From contig NZ_PYAW01000010.1 of the NCBI RefSeq assembly GCF_003014755.1, positions 62,001 to 126,000 on the forward strand: DNA of 64,000 nt, given 5' to 3'. Every line of letters starts with the position of its first letter. Positions within the stretch are counted from its first letter, which is position 1. The translations under genes and the position numbers were made by a program. The DNA comes from Chitinophaga niastensis. Lineage in GTDB: Bacteria > Bacteroidota > Bacteroidia > Chitinophagales > Chitinophagaceae. Below are positions 15,780 through 25,553 of the stretch, piece by piece. The notes under the pieces were generated by a model. It searched no databases and was not told the DNA's origin. It saw only the letters and a list, made by a program, of their open reading frames with translations.

Positions 15780-17441
15780 TTAATAGCCTGGATTCTGCAC
15801 CAGCAGGTTATTTTTGTTTATTTCGTCACGGGAAATTGGCAACAGATAATTTTTTGATTCATCAAATTTCCGCTTCTGTAAACTAAAATAGGTATAGGAA
15901 AAAGAGGCATCGGGATTTTTAGTCAATTGTACGCCCATCAATGGTTTATTATCGGTTTGTCCGGCTATTTTCCAGCGGCGTACATCCATGAAGCGCATAC
16001 CTTCAAAACAAAATTCAACAGCTCTTTCATGTGCAATCCTATCCATCAGATCTGTACCCGTGGCTGTTACAGCAGGTAAACCAACGCTGGCACGGGAACG
16101 TACCAGGTTCAGGTATTTACGCGCAGTAGCTTCGTCGCCCAGTTGATATTTCGCTTCTGCGTAATTCAGGTAAATTTCTGCCAGTCTGAAAATGATCCAG
16201 TTCTGGTTGCTGCCATGCGAACCCATTACATAGGATTCATCGGCATACTTACGCCAGCTGTAGCCGGTAAGACTCGCATTCCAGGATTCTACCGAACTTT
16301 GAGGACTGTCCATACCGCCTTTAAAATACTCCAGTTTCCTGCCTTTGAACGTTGCACCATTGTAAAGAATGTCAGCATAAAACCGGGGATCACGGCCCAC
16401 ATAAGGCGCAGTAGCATCATATCCCGATCCTGGTTCAGTGATCATCTTACCATTATTCATTTCAAATGCATCCACAAGGTTCTGGGAGGGGGTGTATACC
16501 GACCATCCGTGAAAACCATTGGGCCAGATGTAGAGGTCGAGGCTTGAACCGTAATCGCCTAAGGTTGGATCATAAAAAGTACCATCCATACCAAAAGACA
16601 TAATCACTTCCGGGCTGCTTTTATCCAGGAATATTTTACTGTAGTCGGTTCGTTGATCCAGCGAATAAGTTCCCTGATCAGCGAGATCAATCAATGCTTT
16701 GGCCGCATCTGCTGCCTGTTGCCACCTGCCGGCTTCACCACCAGGATTATTCAGTTTGCTCGCAGCGTATAACAGCAACCTCGATTTTAATGCCAGCGCA
16801 CCGCCTTTGGTAACCCTGCCCTTGTTGGCACCGTCATAACTAGTAGGTAATACTGCGATGGCTGCATCCAGGTCTTTATTTACAAAATCAACACATTCAT
16901 CATAAGTATTACGTTTCACTACAAAACTCGCATCTGATAAGGAATAAATTTTTGTAATAATTGGTACACCGCCATAACGGCTGATCAGATCAAAATAGCA
17001 CCAGGCGCGGATAAATTTTATCTCCGCGGTCAACCGCGTTTTCATATCTGCATCACCTTGTACGTTATCTATCTTACTAAGAAACAGGTTGCAGCTTCTG
17101 ATATAATTATAATCAACAGACCAGTTCTCCAGCGATAAATTGTCCGGGCTTTGTTGTCCCTGATTTATCGTAAATACGCCTTCATAATTATGCCTGGAAT
17201 AACCTTCATCTGATGCGGCAGAATAACCGGTTACACTGGCTGTAGCGTCGCCGTTGATACAATGCGGTAATACGCGGTATTTGGAATTAACAAAGGTTTC
17301 TACCAATCGGATATCACTCCATACATCCTGGTCTGCATAGGTATCCAGTGGTTTTCTGTCAAGAAAATCCTTCTGACAGGAAGCAGCGCCGATCACTGTA
17401 CAAAGGCCTGCCAATACAAGAGCATATATTTTACTTTTCAT
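15780..17441 (-). CDS. SusD/RagB-family outer-membrane lipoprotein
   Basis: This is a 553-residue glycan-binding lipoprotein. The signal peptide ends in the lipobox GAASC, followed by QKDFLDRKPLDTYADQDVW, the classic SusD N-terminus. Further typical segments are FIRAWCYFDLISRYGGVPI, EIYLNYAEAKYQLGDEATAR and the C-terminal ERAVEFCFEGMRFMDVRRWK and LLPISRDEINKN. It pairs with the SusC 21 bp upstream and passes ligand to it at the cell surface. Confidence 0.96.
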   Translation of the reverse strand: MKSKIYALVLAGLCTVIGAASCQKDFLDRKPLDTYADQDVWSDIRLVETFVNSKYRVLPHCINGDATASVTGYSAASDEGYSRHNYEGVFTINQGQQSPDNLSLENWSVDYNYIRSCNLFLSKIDNVQGDADMKTRLTAEIKFIRAWCYFDLISRYGGVPIITKIYSLSDASFVVKRNTYDECVDFVNKDLDAAIAVLPTSYDGANKGRVTKGGALALKSRLLLYAASKLNNPGGEAGRWQQAADAAKALIDLADQGTYSLDQRTDYSKIFLDKSSPEVIMSFGMDGTFYDPTLGDYGSSLDLYIWPNGFHGWSVYTPSQNLVDAFEMNNGKMITEPGSGYDATAPYVGRDPRFYADILYNGATFKGRKLEYFKGGMDSPQSSVESWNASLTGYSWRKYADESYVMGSHGSNQNWIIFRLAEIYLNYAEAKYQLGDEATARKYLNLVRSRASVGLPAVTATGTDLMDRIAHERAVEFCFEGMRFMDVRRWKIAGQTDNKPLMGVQLTKNPDASFSYTYFSLQKRKFDESKNYLLPISRDEINKNNLLVQNPGY

Positions 17442-17462
17442 GATTGTTCGTTTAGCATTTAA

Positions 17463-20400
17463 TTACAGGGAAATATTAATACCGGCATTGAAGATCCTGG
17501 TTTGCGGATAGTAACTACCAACAGCCGCCCTGATATTGGGATAATCTGCTTTTGAAGTAGTACCGTTTAATTCAGGATCATAATCCTTTATCTGGCTAAA
17601 CACCAGCAGGTTAAAGCCATTTACGTATACACGTACCTGTTGGAGATTCAGTTTAGCAGCCAGTGTTTGCGGTAATACGTAGGACAGCTCTACTGTTTTC
17701 AGACGCAGGAAAGCAGCATTTTTGAGAAAAAAATCTGATTTAAGTGTATTAATATTATCTCTGCGATCAAACGAAGCAGGGAAATTGGCGTTGGTATTAT
17801 CAGGTGTCCAGCGGTTGTCGAACATCCAGTGTGGCGGTGTTAATGCACCACCATTTCTCGCAGGTATGATCAGCTGTTCTGCTTTTGCCTGTCCCTGCCA
17901 GAGTACATTCAATCCTATTCCACGGTAATTAACCCCCATGGTTACACCATAAATTACCTGTGGTGTGGGGCTGGAATAAACTCTTTGCATATCATTTCCG
18001 GTAATCTTTTTATCACCATCTACATCCAGGAATTTGATATCACCGGGCTGTGCGCCGGGAAGATGTACTGAATTATCTATTTCTGCCTGATTATGATAGA
18101 TGCCGGCAGTTTTGTAGATCAGCCAGGAATCCATCGGATGTCCCTGGATCTTTTGCCAGTCCGGTGTTCCCGCTGCCTCATCCCTGAACACTACTTCATT
18201 ATGTGTGTAGGTGTAGTTGAATCCAACGTTATACGAAAAGCGCTCATTTACTCTCTGCTGATGGAATACTTCCAGTTCAAATCCGCTGTTATTTACCTTA
18301 CCGATATTTTCCGGCGGCAACATGCCAGACAGACCGGTACTGGTAGGAATAGACGCATTGCGTGGAATGAGGATATTGGATCTTTTCGATTTAAAAACAT
18401 CTGCATTTACATTTAATTTACCATTCCACCAGGATGTTTCAACGCCCACATTGCGGTTTTCTGCTACTTCCCAGGTGATAAACGGATTAGGTGTTACACC
18501 TGCACTCAAACCACGTACATGCGTATAACCATCTCCCAGGTAATAGCCTGCATCCAGGTTATACTGCTGCATAAACTGATAAGGATCTATTTTATCATTA
18601 CCCAGTTTTCCCCAGGAAGCCTTCAGCTTAAACTGATTAGCCATGGGTAATAGATTTTGGAAGAAAGGTTCTTCTGAAAGTCTCCATCCCAGTGAGATAC
18701 CAGGGAAAACGCCCCAACGGCTGTCAGCAGGAAATTTATAAGAACCATCGTAACGAAGAATTACTTCTGCCAGGTATTTATTATTATAAGCATAGGTTGC
18801 GCGGCCAAAAACATTCCGTCTTGCGCTCTGGCCTACATTGCTACCGTTATCTTTTCCCTGATCATCCCCTAAAAAAAGCTGGTCTACCTTATCACTTAAA
18901 AACGAGTTGCGGTAAGCATTGATACCTTCATTATAGTCGGCACTCTGCTCATAGGCCACAAACCCGCTGATATCATGCACTCCAAACTTGCGTGCGTAAT
19001 TCAATCGCAGATTATAAGTATTGAGCTTGTAGTTTCTGAAATTCTGATTGATATTGATCGTTCCTTCCGAGCCTTTCATATTAAGGTATTGTTGGGAAGT
19101 TTGATCATACTGATAAGCATCCCAGTTATCATACAGTGATTTACCTGCATTAAACTGAAAATCGTTGGCGAGTAATCCGCTCAGCGACAGTCCCTTTGTA
19201 ATAGCCGGCAGCTTCCATTCAAAAGTGAGTGCGGTTTGTACAAAGTAGTCTTTTACCTTGTTATAACCGGTAGCGCCTGCAGCCATCAGCACCGGGTTGC
19301 GGCCGTTCTCCAGTCCGGGACCAGGTAATCCGTTCGGATAATAATCAGGTAAAGTAGGATACGCAGATAATACTTCGCCAAAAATAGATCCGCTGCTGTA
19401 GTTGGAATATTTCCTGTCTTCCAGCCTGCCAGACAGGTCCAGTCCTACTTTGAGGTTGGAGGTAATATTTGCATCAATATTGGAACGCAGGTTATACTGC
19501 CGATAATTCGTAGCAGAATTACGATAAATTCCGTCCTGGTAAAGATATTCGCCGGAAAGAAAATAACTCACTTTATCTGTACCGCCACTCAGCGACAAGG
19601 CATGTCTTGTTTGGGGCGACAGGTTTTTGAGCACAGCATTATACCAGTTAGTATTAGGATGGCTCAATGGATCTGATCCATCTGCATACTTCTTTATATC
19701 ATCACTGGTAAACTGATGCGGCTCACCTCTCCTGTCACTTATTTCATTCATATAGGTAGCATATTCCGCAGCATTTACCAGCTTAGGCAAACGGGTTGGC
19801 TGTGTAAGACCATAGCTGGCAGTATAGGATATAACAGGTTTGCCTGCTTTCCCTCTTTTGGTAGTTACCAGGATAACACCGTTTGCTGCCTGGGCGCCAT
19901 AAATAGCCGCTGATGCATCTTTCAGCACCGTAACACTTTCTATATCGTCTGCATTCAATCTTTCGAAAGCGCCCCGGTTAGCTACACCATCAATAACAAT
20001 CAACGGACTGTTATCATTCAATGTACCCTTACCGCGGATGAATATCTCTGAATAATCGTTGCCTGGTTCTCCGGATCTGTTGTTGGCAATAATTCCGGTA
20101 ATGCGGCCAACCAAGGAATTGGACAAGTTGGCGGAAGGGCTCTGTCTCAGTTCTGTACCTTTTACAGTTGAGATAGCACCTGTAACAGTTGCTTGTTTTT
20201 TGGTACCATAACCCACTACCACTACATTTTCCAGGGAAGAGATATTATTTTGCAGGGTTACGTTAACAGCAGACCGGCCATTGATGTTCACTTCCAGGCG
20301 TGTAAAGCCGATGCTGGTAAAAACAAGCGTATGATTACCATCCGGTTGCTTCAATGAATAAAATCCTTTTTCATTGGTAGTAGTACCAATGCTGGTATTA

Positions 20401-20864
20401 CTGATAGCCACTGTTACACCGGGCAATGGTTTTCCATCAGCATCTTTCACGATACCTGTAATGGTACGTTCCTGCATTACATTTTCATTGATTGCAGCAG
20501 CATATACCACCACTTTTTTGTCGGTGATCCGGTAACGCAGCGTGGAACCGGCAAAACACGCATCCAGGATCTGCGGGATGGTAGCGTCTTTCATGGATAT
20601 ACTGATGGCAGGTGCTTTTTGTACATCTTCATCATTATACAAAAACTGATAGTCGCTTTTTTGCTGAATAAGATTAAAGAGCCTGGAAATCTTAGCCTCT
20701 TTCAGTGAGACAGATAATTTAATTTCCTGTGAATAGCTGCTGGCTGCGTGTAGCTGTAGTATACACGTCAGCGTAAGCAATAATGTAATACGCATTGTAC
20801 GGAAGATTTGTACCAGCAATAGTTTGTTGCCCGGCTGGCGCCAGGAGCATACATTTTTTTTCAT
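17463..20864 (-). CDS. SusC-family TonB-linked receptor with STN signalling domain
   Basis: This is a TonB-dependent transducer of about 1133 residues from ATG 20864; another in-frame ATG at 20879 is possible. Order of domains: signal peptide (LLLTLTCILQLHAASSYSQ), STN domain (LSVSLKEAKISRLFNLIQQK ... VVVYAA), carboxypeptidase-like domain (ITGIVKDADGKPLPGVTVAI), TonB-box segment VVVVGYGTKKQ, plug (NDNSPLIVIDGVANRG; DASAAIYGAQAANGVILVTT) and a beta-barrel ending in NISL. The STN domain contacts a FecR-type anti-sigma factor, and such a gene lies directly upstream. It should import oligosaccharide and signal its arrival. Confidence 0.97.
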   Translation of the reverse strand: MKKNVCSWRQPGNKLLLVQIFRTMRITLLLTLTCILQLHAASSYSQEIKLSVSLKEAKISRLFNLIQQKSDYQFLYNDEDVQKAPAISISMKDATIPQILDACFAGSTLRYRITDKKVVVYAAAINENVMQERTITGIVKDADGKPLPGVTVAISNTSIGTTTNEKGFYSLKQPDGNHTLVFTSIGFTRLEVNINGRSAVNVTLQNNISSLENVVVVGYGTKKQATVTGAISTVKGTELRQSPSANLSNSLVGRITGIIANNRSGEPGNDYSEIFIRGKGTLNDNSPLIVIDGVANRGAFERLNADDIESVTVLKDASAAIYGAQAANGVILVTTKRGKAGKPVISYTASYGLTQPTRLPKLVNAAEYATYMNEISDRRGEPHQFTSDDIKKYADGSDPLSHPNTNWYNAVLKNLSPQTRHALSLSGGTDKVSYFLSGEYLYQDGIYRNSATNYRQYNLRSNIDANITSNLKVGLDLSGRLEDRKYSNYSSGSIFGEVLSAYPTLPDYYPNGLPGPGLENGRNPVLMAAGATGYNKVKDYFVQTALTFEWKLPAITKGLSLSGLLANDFQFNAGKSLYDNWDAYQYDQTSQQYLNMKGSEGTININQNFRNYKLNTYNLRLNYARKFGVHDISGFVAYEQSADYNEGINAYRNSFLSDKVDQLFLGDDQGKDNGSNVGQSARRNVFGRATYAYNNKYLAEVILRYDGSYKFPADSRWGVFPGISLGWRLSEEPFFQNLLPMANQFKLKASWGKLGNDKIDPYQFMQQYNLDAGYYLGDGYTHVRGLSAGVTPNPFITWEVAENRNVGVETSWWNGKLNVNADVFKSKRSNILIPRNASIPTSTGLSGMLPPENIGKVNNSGFELEVFHQQRVNERFSYNVGFNYTYTHNEVVFRDEAAGTPDWQKIQGHPMDSWLIYKTAGIYHNQAEIDNSVHLPGAQPGDIKFLDVDGDKKITGNDMQRVYSSPTPQVIYGVTMGVNYRGIGLNVLWQGQAKAEQLIIPARNGGALTPPHWMFDNRWTPDNTNANFPASFDRRDNINTLKSDFFLKNAAFLRLKTVELSYVLPQTLAAKLNLQQVRVYVNGFNLLVFSQIKDYDPELNGTTSKADYPNIRAAVGSYYPQTRIFNAGINISL

Positions 20865-20943
20865 AACTTTGAATAGCATAATAGTTAGACAATACCTGTT
20901 TGTGCCTTTTTCACAAATACAAGCAGGCTGTGTGGCGTTATTT

Positions 20944-20976
20944 ACCGGGGATGTTAGCGCATTCCCGGTTTTTTTT
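20944..20976 (+). terminator. Terminator-like hairpin pointing against the PUL
   Basis: The stem ACCGGGGA/TTCCCGGT (20944-20951 with 20962-20969, one G-T pair) is followed by eight T on the plus strand. No plus-strand gene is upstream. It lies between FecR and SusC, which are both on the minus strand. It could end antisense transcription, or simply be a leader hairpin of the SusC mRNA. Confidence 0.5.
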
Positions 20977-21024
20977 GATGTTGGTTACATGGAATTATAA
21001 CTGATTGATGTTGGTTGTAATGGT

Positions 21025-22248
21025 TTATTTACGCCCGGGTAATACCCGTAATACCTGTCCCTGCTGGGTGAAATGTACTTTTCCGGTAGCTTCCAGAAAT
21101 TGCAGTATATCATTTATTTGCTGACTCCTTATCATGCGCCCGGTGAAATGTGAAGAGAGATCTACCCCCGGTTCCCGCACTATTATTACATTATACCACC
21201 TGGATAGTTCGTCCAGGATATCAGCCATTGGCTCGCTGTGAAAGATGAACATGCCATTTTTCCAGGCCAGGGCAGATTCCATGTCTGCTGCCTGTACTAT
21301 AATGCTACCTTCTTTTACAACGGTCTGCTGGCCCGGTTCCAGCAGTTTATTATTGCCGGTCCCGTTACTATTGTTCACTGTGGCTACTTTCAAGGCACCA
21401 TTCACCAGGGTGGTGTGTTCACAACGTTCACCACTATATGCTTTTATATTAAAGGCGGTGCCTAATACGGTAGTGATGGTTTTAGCCGTGTATACGATAA
21501 ACGGATGTTGTACATCTTTTGCTACTTCAAAGAATGCCTCTCCTGAAAGTTCCACCCTGCGCTCCTTTCCGGTGAATGCAGCCGGAAAACGCAAGGATGA
21601 AGCTGCGCCTACCCACACTTTGGTACCATCCGGCAGTACTACCTTATAGTCCATCCCCTTTGGTGTGATCAGTTGCTGTTGCGCTACTGCAACACCTTCG
21701 GCTACGTGGGTATTTACGGGATATAATAAACTGTTGCCATTATTCTGAGCAACGGTACCATCCTTCCCCCGGATGGTTTGATGCCCTGTTTTATTGAGCG
21801 GAATTGCTTCCTGGTTGGCAATCAACAGCTGTACGGTGTTTGCAGGAGGATGTTGTGCGGTAGTGTCATTATAAGTAATGGTGCTGACAACAGTGGCAGG
21901 TGCCTTCCGGCTCACGAAGAACCAGCAGATAGCAGTGGTTCCCAGCAATGGTAAGGCTATTGCAGCATAGCGCAGCCAGTTGCGGCTATGTGACCGGTGC
22001 ATCGGAATCACCTCCTGTTTAATCCTTGCCATCAGTTGCGCATATGCCTCGCTATGATCGTCGTTATTCAGCTGTAGCAGTCGTTCGCCAAGGTAATCCG
22101 GATCTGTGAGCTGCTGCCATAACTGTTCATTCCCCGGCTGCTGCGCTCTCCACACCTGTAGCTGCACCATTTCTTCAGCGCTGATTTCCCCCTTTAATTG
22201 CCGTGCTATCAGGTTGGCAATCGCTATATTCTTTGCTGTTTTTTCCAT
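21025..22248 (-). CDS. FecR-family anti-sigma factor
   Basis: This is a membrane-spanning regulator of about 407 residues from ATG 22248; a GTG four codons earlier is less likely. The cytoplasmic N-terminus (about 1-85) binds the sigma factor. One membrane helix follows (RYAAIALPLLGTTAICWFFV), then the periplasmic FecR domain (VVLPDGTKVWVGAASSLRFP; VELSGEAFFEVAKD) and a C-terminal DUF4974-type domain (GRMIRSQQINDILQFLEATG) that contacts the STN domain of SusC. It is 59 bp downstream of the ECF sigma gene. The pair is a standard trans-envelope switch for the PUL. Confidence 0.95.
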   Translation of the reverse strand: MEKTAKNIAIANLIARQLKGEISAEEMVQLQVWRAQQPGNEQLWQQLTDPDYLGERLLQLNNDDHSEAYAQLMARIKQEVIPMHRSHSRNWLRYAAIALPLLGTTAICWFFVSRKAPATVVSTITYNDTTAQHPPANTVQLLIANQEAIPLNKTGHQTIRGKDGTVAQNNGNSLLYPVNTHVAEGVAVAQQQLITPKGMDYKVVLPDGTKVWVGAASSLRFPAAFTGKERRVELSGEAFFEVAKDVQHPFIVYTAKTITTVLGTAFNIKAYSGERCEHTTLVNGALKVATVNNSNGTGNNKLLEPGQQTVVKEGSIIVQAADMESALAWKNGMFIFHSEPMADILDELSRWYNVIIVREPGVDLSSHFTGRMIRSQQINDILQFLEATGKVHFTQQGQVLRVLPGRK

Positions 22249-22307
22249 AACGTATATCACATAAACAACGAGACGGGCAAAGTGGGTGAAAAGAAAAGTG
22301 GCTTTTT

Positions 22308-22871
22308 TTAAAAAATATTTCCAAAGAAGAAAAGAAAGTGAAAAGGTTGTTTTTTCAGGAGATCCCGCATGAGACGCAGGGCGCGGGCTTTTTGTGTTTT
22401 CACCGTATTAATGGATATGTTTAAACGGTCAGCGATTTCATTATTTCTAAGCCCCTCAAAATAACTGAGATGAAGCACGTTTCTGCATCCGGCAGGCAGT
22501 TTAGTCAATGCCTGCTGCACTTCTCCAAGCACTTCTGCTTCAATAAGCCGTGCCATGATATGTTTATCTTCGGGTTCAGGCATGTATCCATCTGTAAACC
22601 GGCGGACTACTTTTTCATGCTTAAATATGTTAAGGCACTTATTTTTAACGGTGAGATATAAAAATACTTTGATGGCCTGGAGATTATCAAAGCTATCCAT
22701 GCGCTGCCATAGTGCTACAAAGGCCTCCTGCACGAGGTCTGCTGCCTCTTCATTGGCAGATAACATACTTTCTGCAAATAATAATAACCGGCTATTAAAC
22801 AGCTCAAACAAAGATTTAAAAATCTTTTCTTTTTCCTGTTCCGGCAAATCAACACACATTATTTTGGCCAT
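22308..22871 (-). CDS. ECF RNA polymerase sigma factor of the PUL
   Basis: This is a 187-residue sigma-70 family factor of the Bacteroidota ECF group. Region 2 is at FNSRLLLFAESMLSANEEAA with DLVQEAFVALWQ. Region 4 is at LPAGCRNVLHLSYFEGLRNN with the HTH IADRLNISINTVKTQKARAL. It is first in the series sigma-FecR-SusC-SusD-GH97-glycosidase and probably activates SusC when substrate is bound. A hydrophobic, Phe-rich tail (FHFLFFFGNIF) is slightly unusual. Confidence 0.95.
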   Translation of the reverse strand: MAKIMCVDLPEQEKEKIFKSLFELFNSRLLLFAESMLSANEEAADLVQEAFVALWQRMDSFDNLQAIKVFLYLTVKNKCLNIFKHEKVVRRFTDGYMPEPEDKHIMARLIEAEVLGEVQQALTKLPAGCRNVLHLSYFEGLRNNEIADRLNISINTVKTQKARALRLMRDLLKKQPFHFLFFFGNIF

Positions 22872-23081
22872 GTAGTAGGTGCAGTTTCAATAAAAGCAAC
22901 GGAAGCTTCGGGTGTGAAATTAGCGGATTGAGAAACAAAATACAAACAGATATTATCCGGTTGTATGCAAATTTTAACTTTTACAACAGATGCAGATTAT
23001 TCTGTATAACCCCCAATTACAGCTAATTAAGCCTACCTTCACGGCAATACGGATAATTCTGTCCCTATAATCTCCCCCTTA

Positions 23082-23678
23082 TTGCAACAGATCTTTGAGA
23101 TACTCATCAATAGTTTTATTGATAGTAAAGTAGGCATCTCAGAAAATTTTTTAAGTACCCAACTGGCTAAAGACTTAAAAGACAATTTGATACATCTCTA
23201 TAAAGAAAAACAAATGCTGGCGGCCGGTACTGGCAACAGTAACCTGGTAGCACACGACAAATCCGTCAGAGGTGACGTGATTCACTGGTTAGACCGCGAG
23301 CATAATAATCAGCATGAAAATGCTTTTTTTGATGTGATGGACGCTTTTGTTGTTTATTTAAACAGCTCCTGCTACACAGGCATCACCGGCTATGAATTTC
23401 ATTACACACTATATGAAACAGGAAGTTTTTATAAGAAACACCTGGATCAGTTTCGTAATAACCAAAGCAGACAATACTCTATGATCATCTATCTGAATAC
23501 TGAATGGATAGCTGGTGACGGAGGACAACTCTCCATTCATCATGCGGAAGGCAATGAACAACAAATTGATCCTACCGGTGGTAAAACGGTCTTTTTCAAA
23601 AGCAGTGAATTAGCACACGAAGTATTACTCACCAACAAACCAAGAATGAGTATTACCGGATGGTTGAAGCGTGATTAA
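23082..23678 (+). CDS. 2OG-Fe(II) oxygenase (prolyl-hydroxylase-like)
   Basis: This is a 198-residue cytosolic dioxygenase using 2-oxoglutarate and Fe(II). The iron ligands are H120 and D122 (KKHLDQF) and H179 (ELAHEVL). R188 (KPRMSITGW) should bind the 2OG carboxylate. No ATG lies near the N-terminus; the only in-frame candidate that keeps the conserved start (QQIFEILINSFIDSKVGI) is the TTG at 23082, with a stop codon upstream at 23028. Related proteins resemble SM-20/PHD-type hydroxylases; the substrate is unknown. Its stop codon directly abuts that of the convergent peptidase gene. Confidence 0.88.
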   Translation: MQQIFEILINSFIDSKVGISENFLSTQLAKDLKDNLIHLYKEKQMLAAGTGNSNLVAHDKSVRGDVIHWLDREHNNQHENAFFDVMDAFVVYLNSSCYTGITGYEFHYTLYETGSFYKKHLDQFRNNQSRQYSMIIYLNTEWIAGDGGQLSIHHAEGNEQQIDPTGGKTVFFKSSELAHEVLLTNKPRMSITGWLKRD

Positions 23679-25553
23679 TTACTTCTTCCACTCATTATCT
23701 TTCAGATTGGCATCTACAAACAAATTACCATCCAGCTTCACAGCCGCTACTGCTTTGCTGACAGGTATAGTGAGCAACAGCTTTTTGCTATTGTTTTTCC
23801 ATACAAGTGATGTTTGATGTACTTGTTCTGTAGAACCATCCGTATAAGTAATGATCACATCAAAAGGACTGGCAAAGCCGCCAGTGTTGCTGATATACAC
23901 TGTTGCTTTTTTATCTTTTAACTTTACATCTGTGAGTGTAATATCTATATAATTATTACTGAAGAACCAGTTACTCCAGAACCAATCCAGGTTTTGCCCG
24001 GCAGCGGTATTAAAAGAATAAAAGAAATCCCACGGAATAGGATGCTTGCCGTTCCAGTTGTTCATGTATGCGTGCAAACATTTTTTAAACAGCACATCGC
24101 CGAGCATATCTTTTAATGCAAGATAGGCCAGTGAGGGCTTGCCGTAAGCGTTGCTGCCATAGCCCATTCCACTTACCTGGTTAGACATGGAGATAATAGG
24201 CTGATCCTCTTCTGCAGAAGGATCATTGGTATAGCCGTTTACCCGGAACATTTTATAAAATCTGTCTGCCTGCTCCTTTCCTTTCTCCGCTATCCCGATG
24301 AGGTATTCAAAAGTGGTGGCCCAACCTTCATCCATAAAGGCATAGCGACTTTCATTGGTCCCCATATAAAAAGGAAAATACGTATGGGCTATTTCATGAT
24401 CCTGTACCAACTGTGCAAAGTTAAGCTCATTACCCATCGTCCCATCGTTCACCATCATAGGGTATTCCATATCTGCATAACCCTGAAAGGCTGTCATAGT
24501 AGAAAAGGGATATGGTACCCCAGGCCAATGCGTGGAGAACCAGCCCAATGCATTGCGGGAAAAATCAACCGAGTGATGAAAGTCGGAAGCGGTATCGTTA
24601 TAAGCCGCCTGTACACTGGCCCTGCGCATGGTTGCACTGTCTACTACCACGCTGGAGGCATCCCATACATAATGATTGCTTATACCAAACGTTACATCTG
24701 CAATATGTGTAGCCTTGAACCGCCAGGTATTCCAGTCATTTTGTTGCGTTACTACCTGTTGCTGCATATCTGCTTTGGTGGCAATATGCATTAATTCACC
24801 GGCAGTATAGGACTGTTGTAAACGTTTTGCAAATGTGGGTTGTAGTACTTCCGGTACATTCTGCAAATTACCTGTTCCCCATACCACATAGTTTTTGGGT
24901 ACTTTTACGGCGACGGTATAATCGTTGAAATCACTGTAAAATTCTACACGACCCGTATGTTCTATAATGTCCCATCCGTTATAGTCGTCATATACAGATA
25001 CTCTTGGGTAGGCATATGCCATAAAAAAAGTAGTACTGTCAATCACCCCTTCTCTACCTGCCTCCACAGACAAATCATAATGCCAGTTGATGCTGAGTTG
25101 CAGGCTATCCTTACTTGCCAGCGGATTTTGCAGCGGCACACCAGCCACTGTACCTACGTTATTGTCAAACCTCGCTGGTACCCCGTTAATGATCAGGGTA
25201 TCTATTATTACACCAGCTGTTAAACCATCTTTATTAACATAGCCGGAACGGGGCGACTCATACTTATGCACGTTGCATATGAGCCGGATAATAATACTAT
25301 TTAAAGGAGCCGGACTATTATTAACATAGCTGATCGTTTCTGTACCCGTTACCCTCCTGGATGGTGGGTTGGCCGTTAGTTGTATGTTATAAGTGCCTTT
25401 GTTCTGCCAGTAGTGCTTACCTGGTGCACCGTTCTTATCTCTTGATTCGTTGGTATAGGCCTGTTTTATGTTACGTGGCATATACAGCTCCTGTGCGCCC
25501 GCTGTGGTAGCAATACTCAACAGCAGGATCAGACTGGAAAAAATTCTGGTCAT
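23679..25553 (-). CDS. M1-family zinc metallopeptidase, secreted
   Basis: This is a 624-residue aminopeptidase-like enzyme with a signal peptide (MTRIFSSLILLLSIATTAGA). The zinc site is H386-E387-x-x-H390 (HEIAH), with E409 after the canonical 18-residue spacing (DEGWATTFEY). The exopeptidase motif is DMEYPMM, a variant of GxMEN, as in many Bacteroidota M1 proteins. It probably trims peptides in the periplasm. The start is the ATG at 25553. It is convergent with the oxygenase with no bases between the stops, and no terminator is seen. Confidence 0.94.
   Translation of the reverse strand: MTRIFSSLILLLSIATTAGAQELYMPRNIKQAYTNESRDKNGAPGKHYWQNKGTYNIQLTANPPSRRVTGTETISYVNNSPAPLNSIIIRLICNVHKYESPRSGYVNKDGLTAGVIIDTLIINGVPARFDNNVGTVAGVPLQNPLASKDSLQLSINWHYDLSVEAGREGVIDSTTFFMAYAYPRVSVYDDYNGWDIIEHTGRVEFYSDFNDYTVAVKVPKNYVVWGTGNLQNVPEVLQPTFAKRLQQSYTAGELMHIATKADMQQQVVTQQNDWNTWRFKATHIADVTFGISNHYVWDASSVVVDSATMRRASVQAAYNDTASDFHHSVDFSRNALGWFSTHWPGVPYPFSTMTAFQGYADMEYPMMVNDGTMGNELNFAQLVQDHEIAHTYFPFYMGTNESRYAFMDEGWATTFEYLIGIAEKGKEQADRFYKMFRVNGYTNDPSAEEDQPIISMSNQVSGMGYGSNAYGKPSLAYLALKDMLGDVLFKKCLHAYMNNWNGKHPIPWDFFYSFNTAAGQNLDWFWSNWFFSNNYIDITLTDVKLKDKKATVYISNTGGFASPFDVIITYTDGSTEQVHQTSLVWKNNSKKLLLTIPVSKAVAAVKLDGNLFVDANLKDNEWKK

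Noticed and set aside
16143..16547. 134-codon plus-strand frame
   Set aside because: It is antisense inside the SusD gene of the PUL, which is clearly coding on the minus strand.
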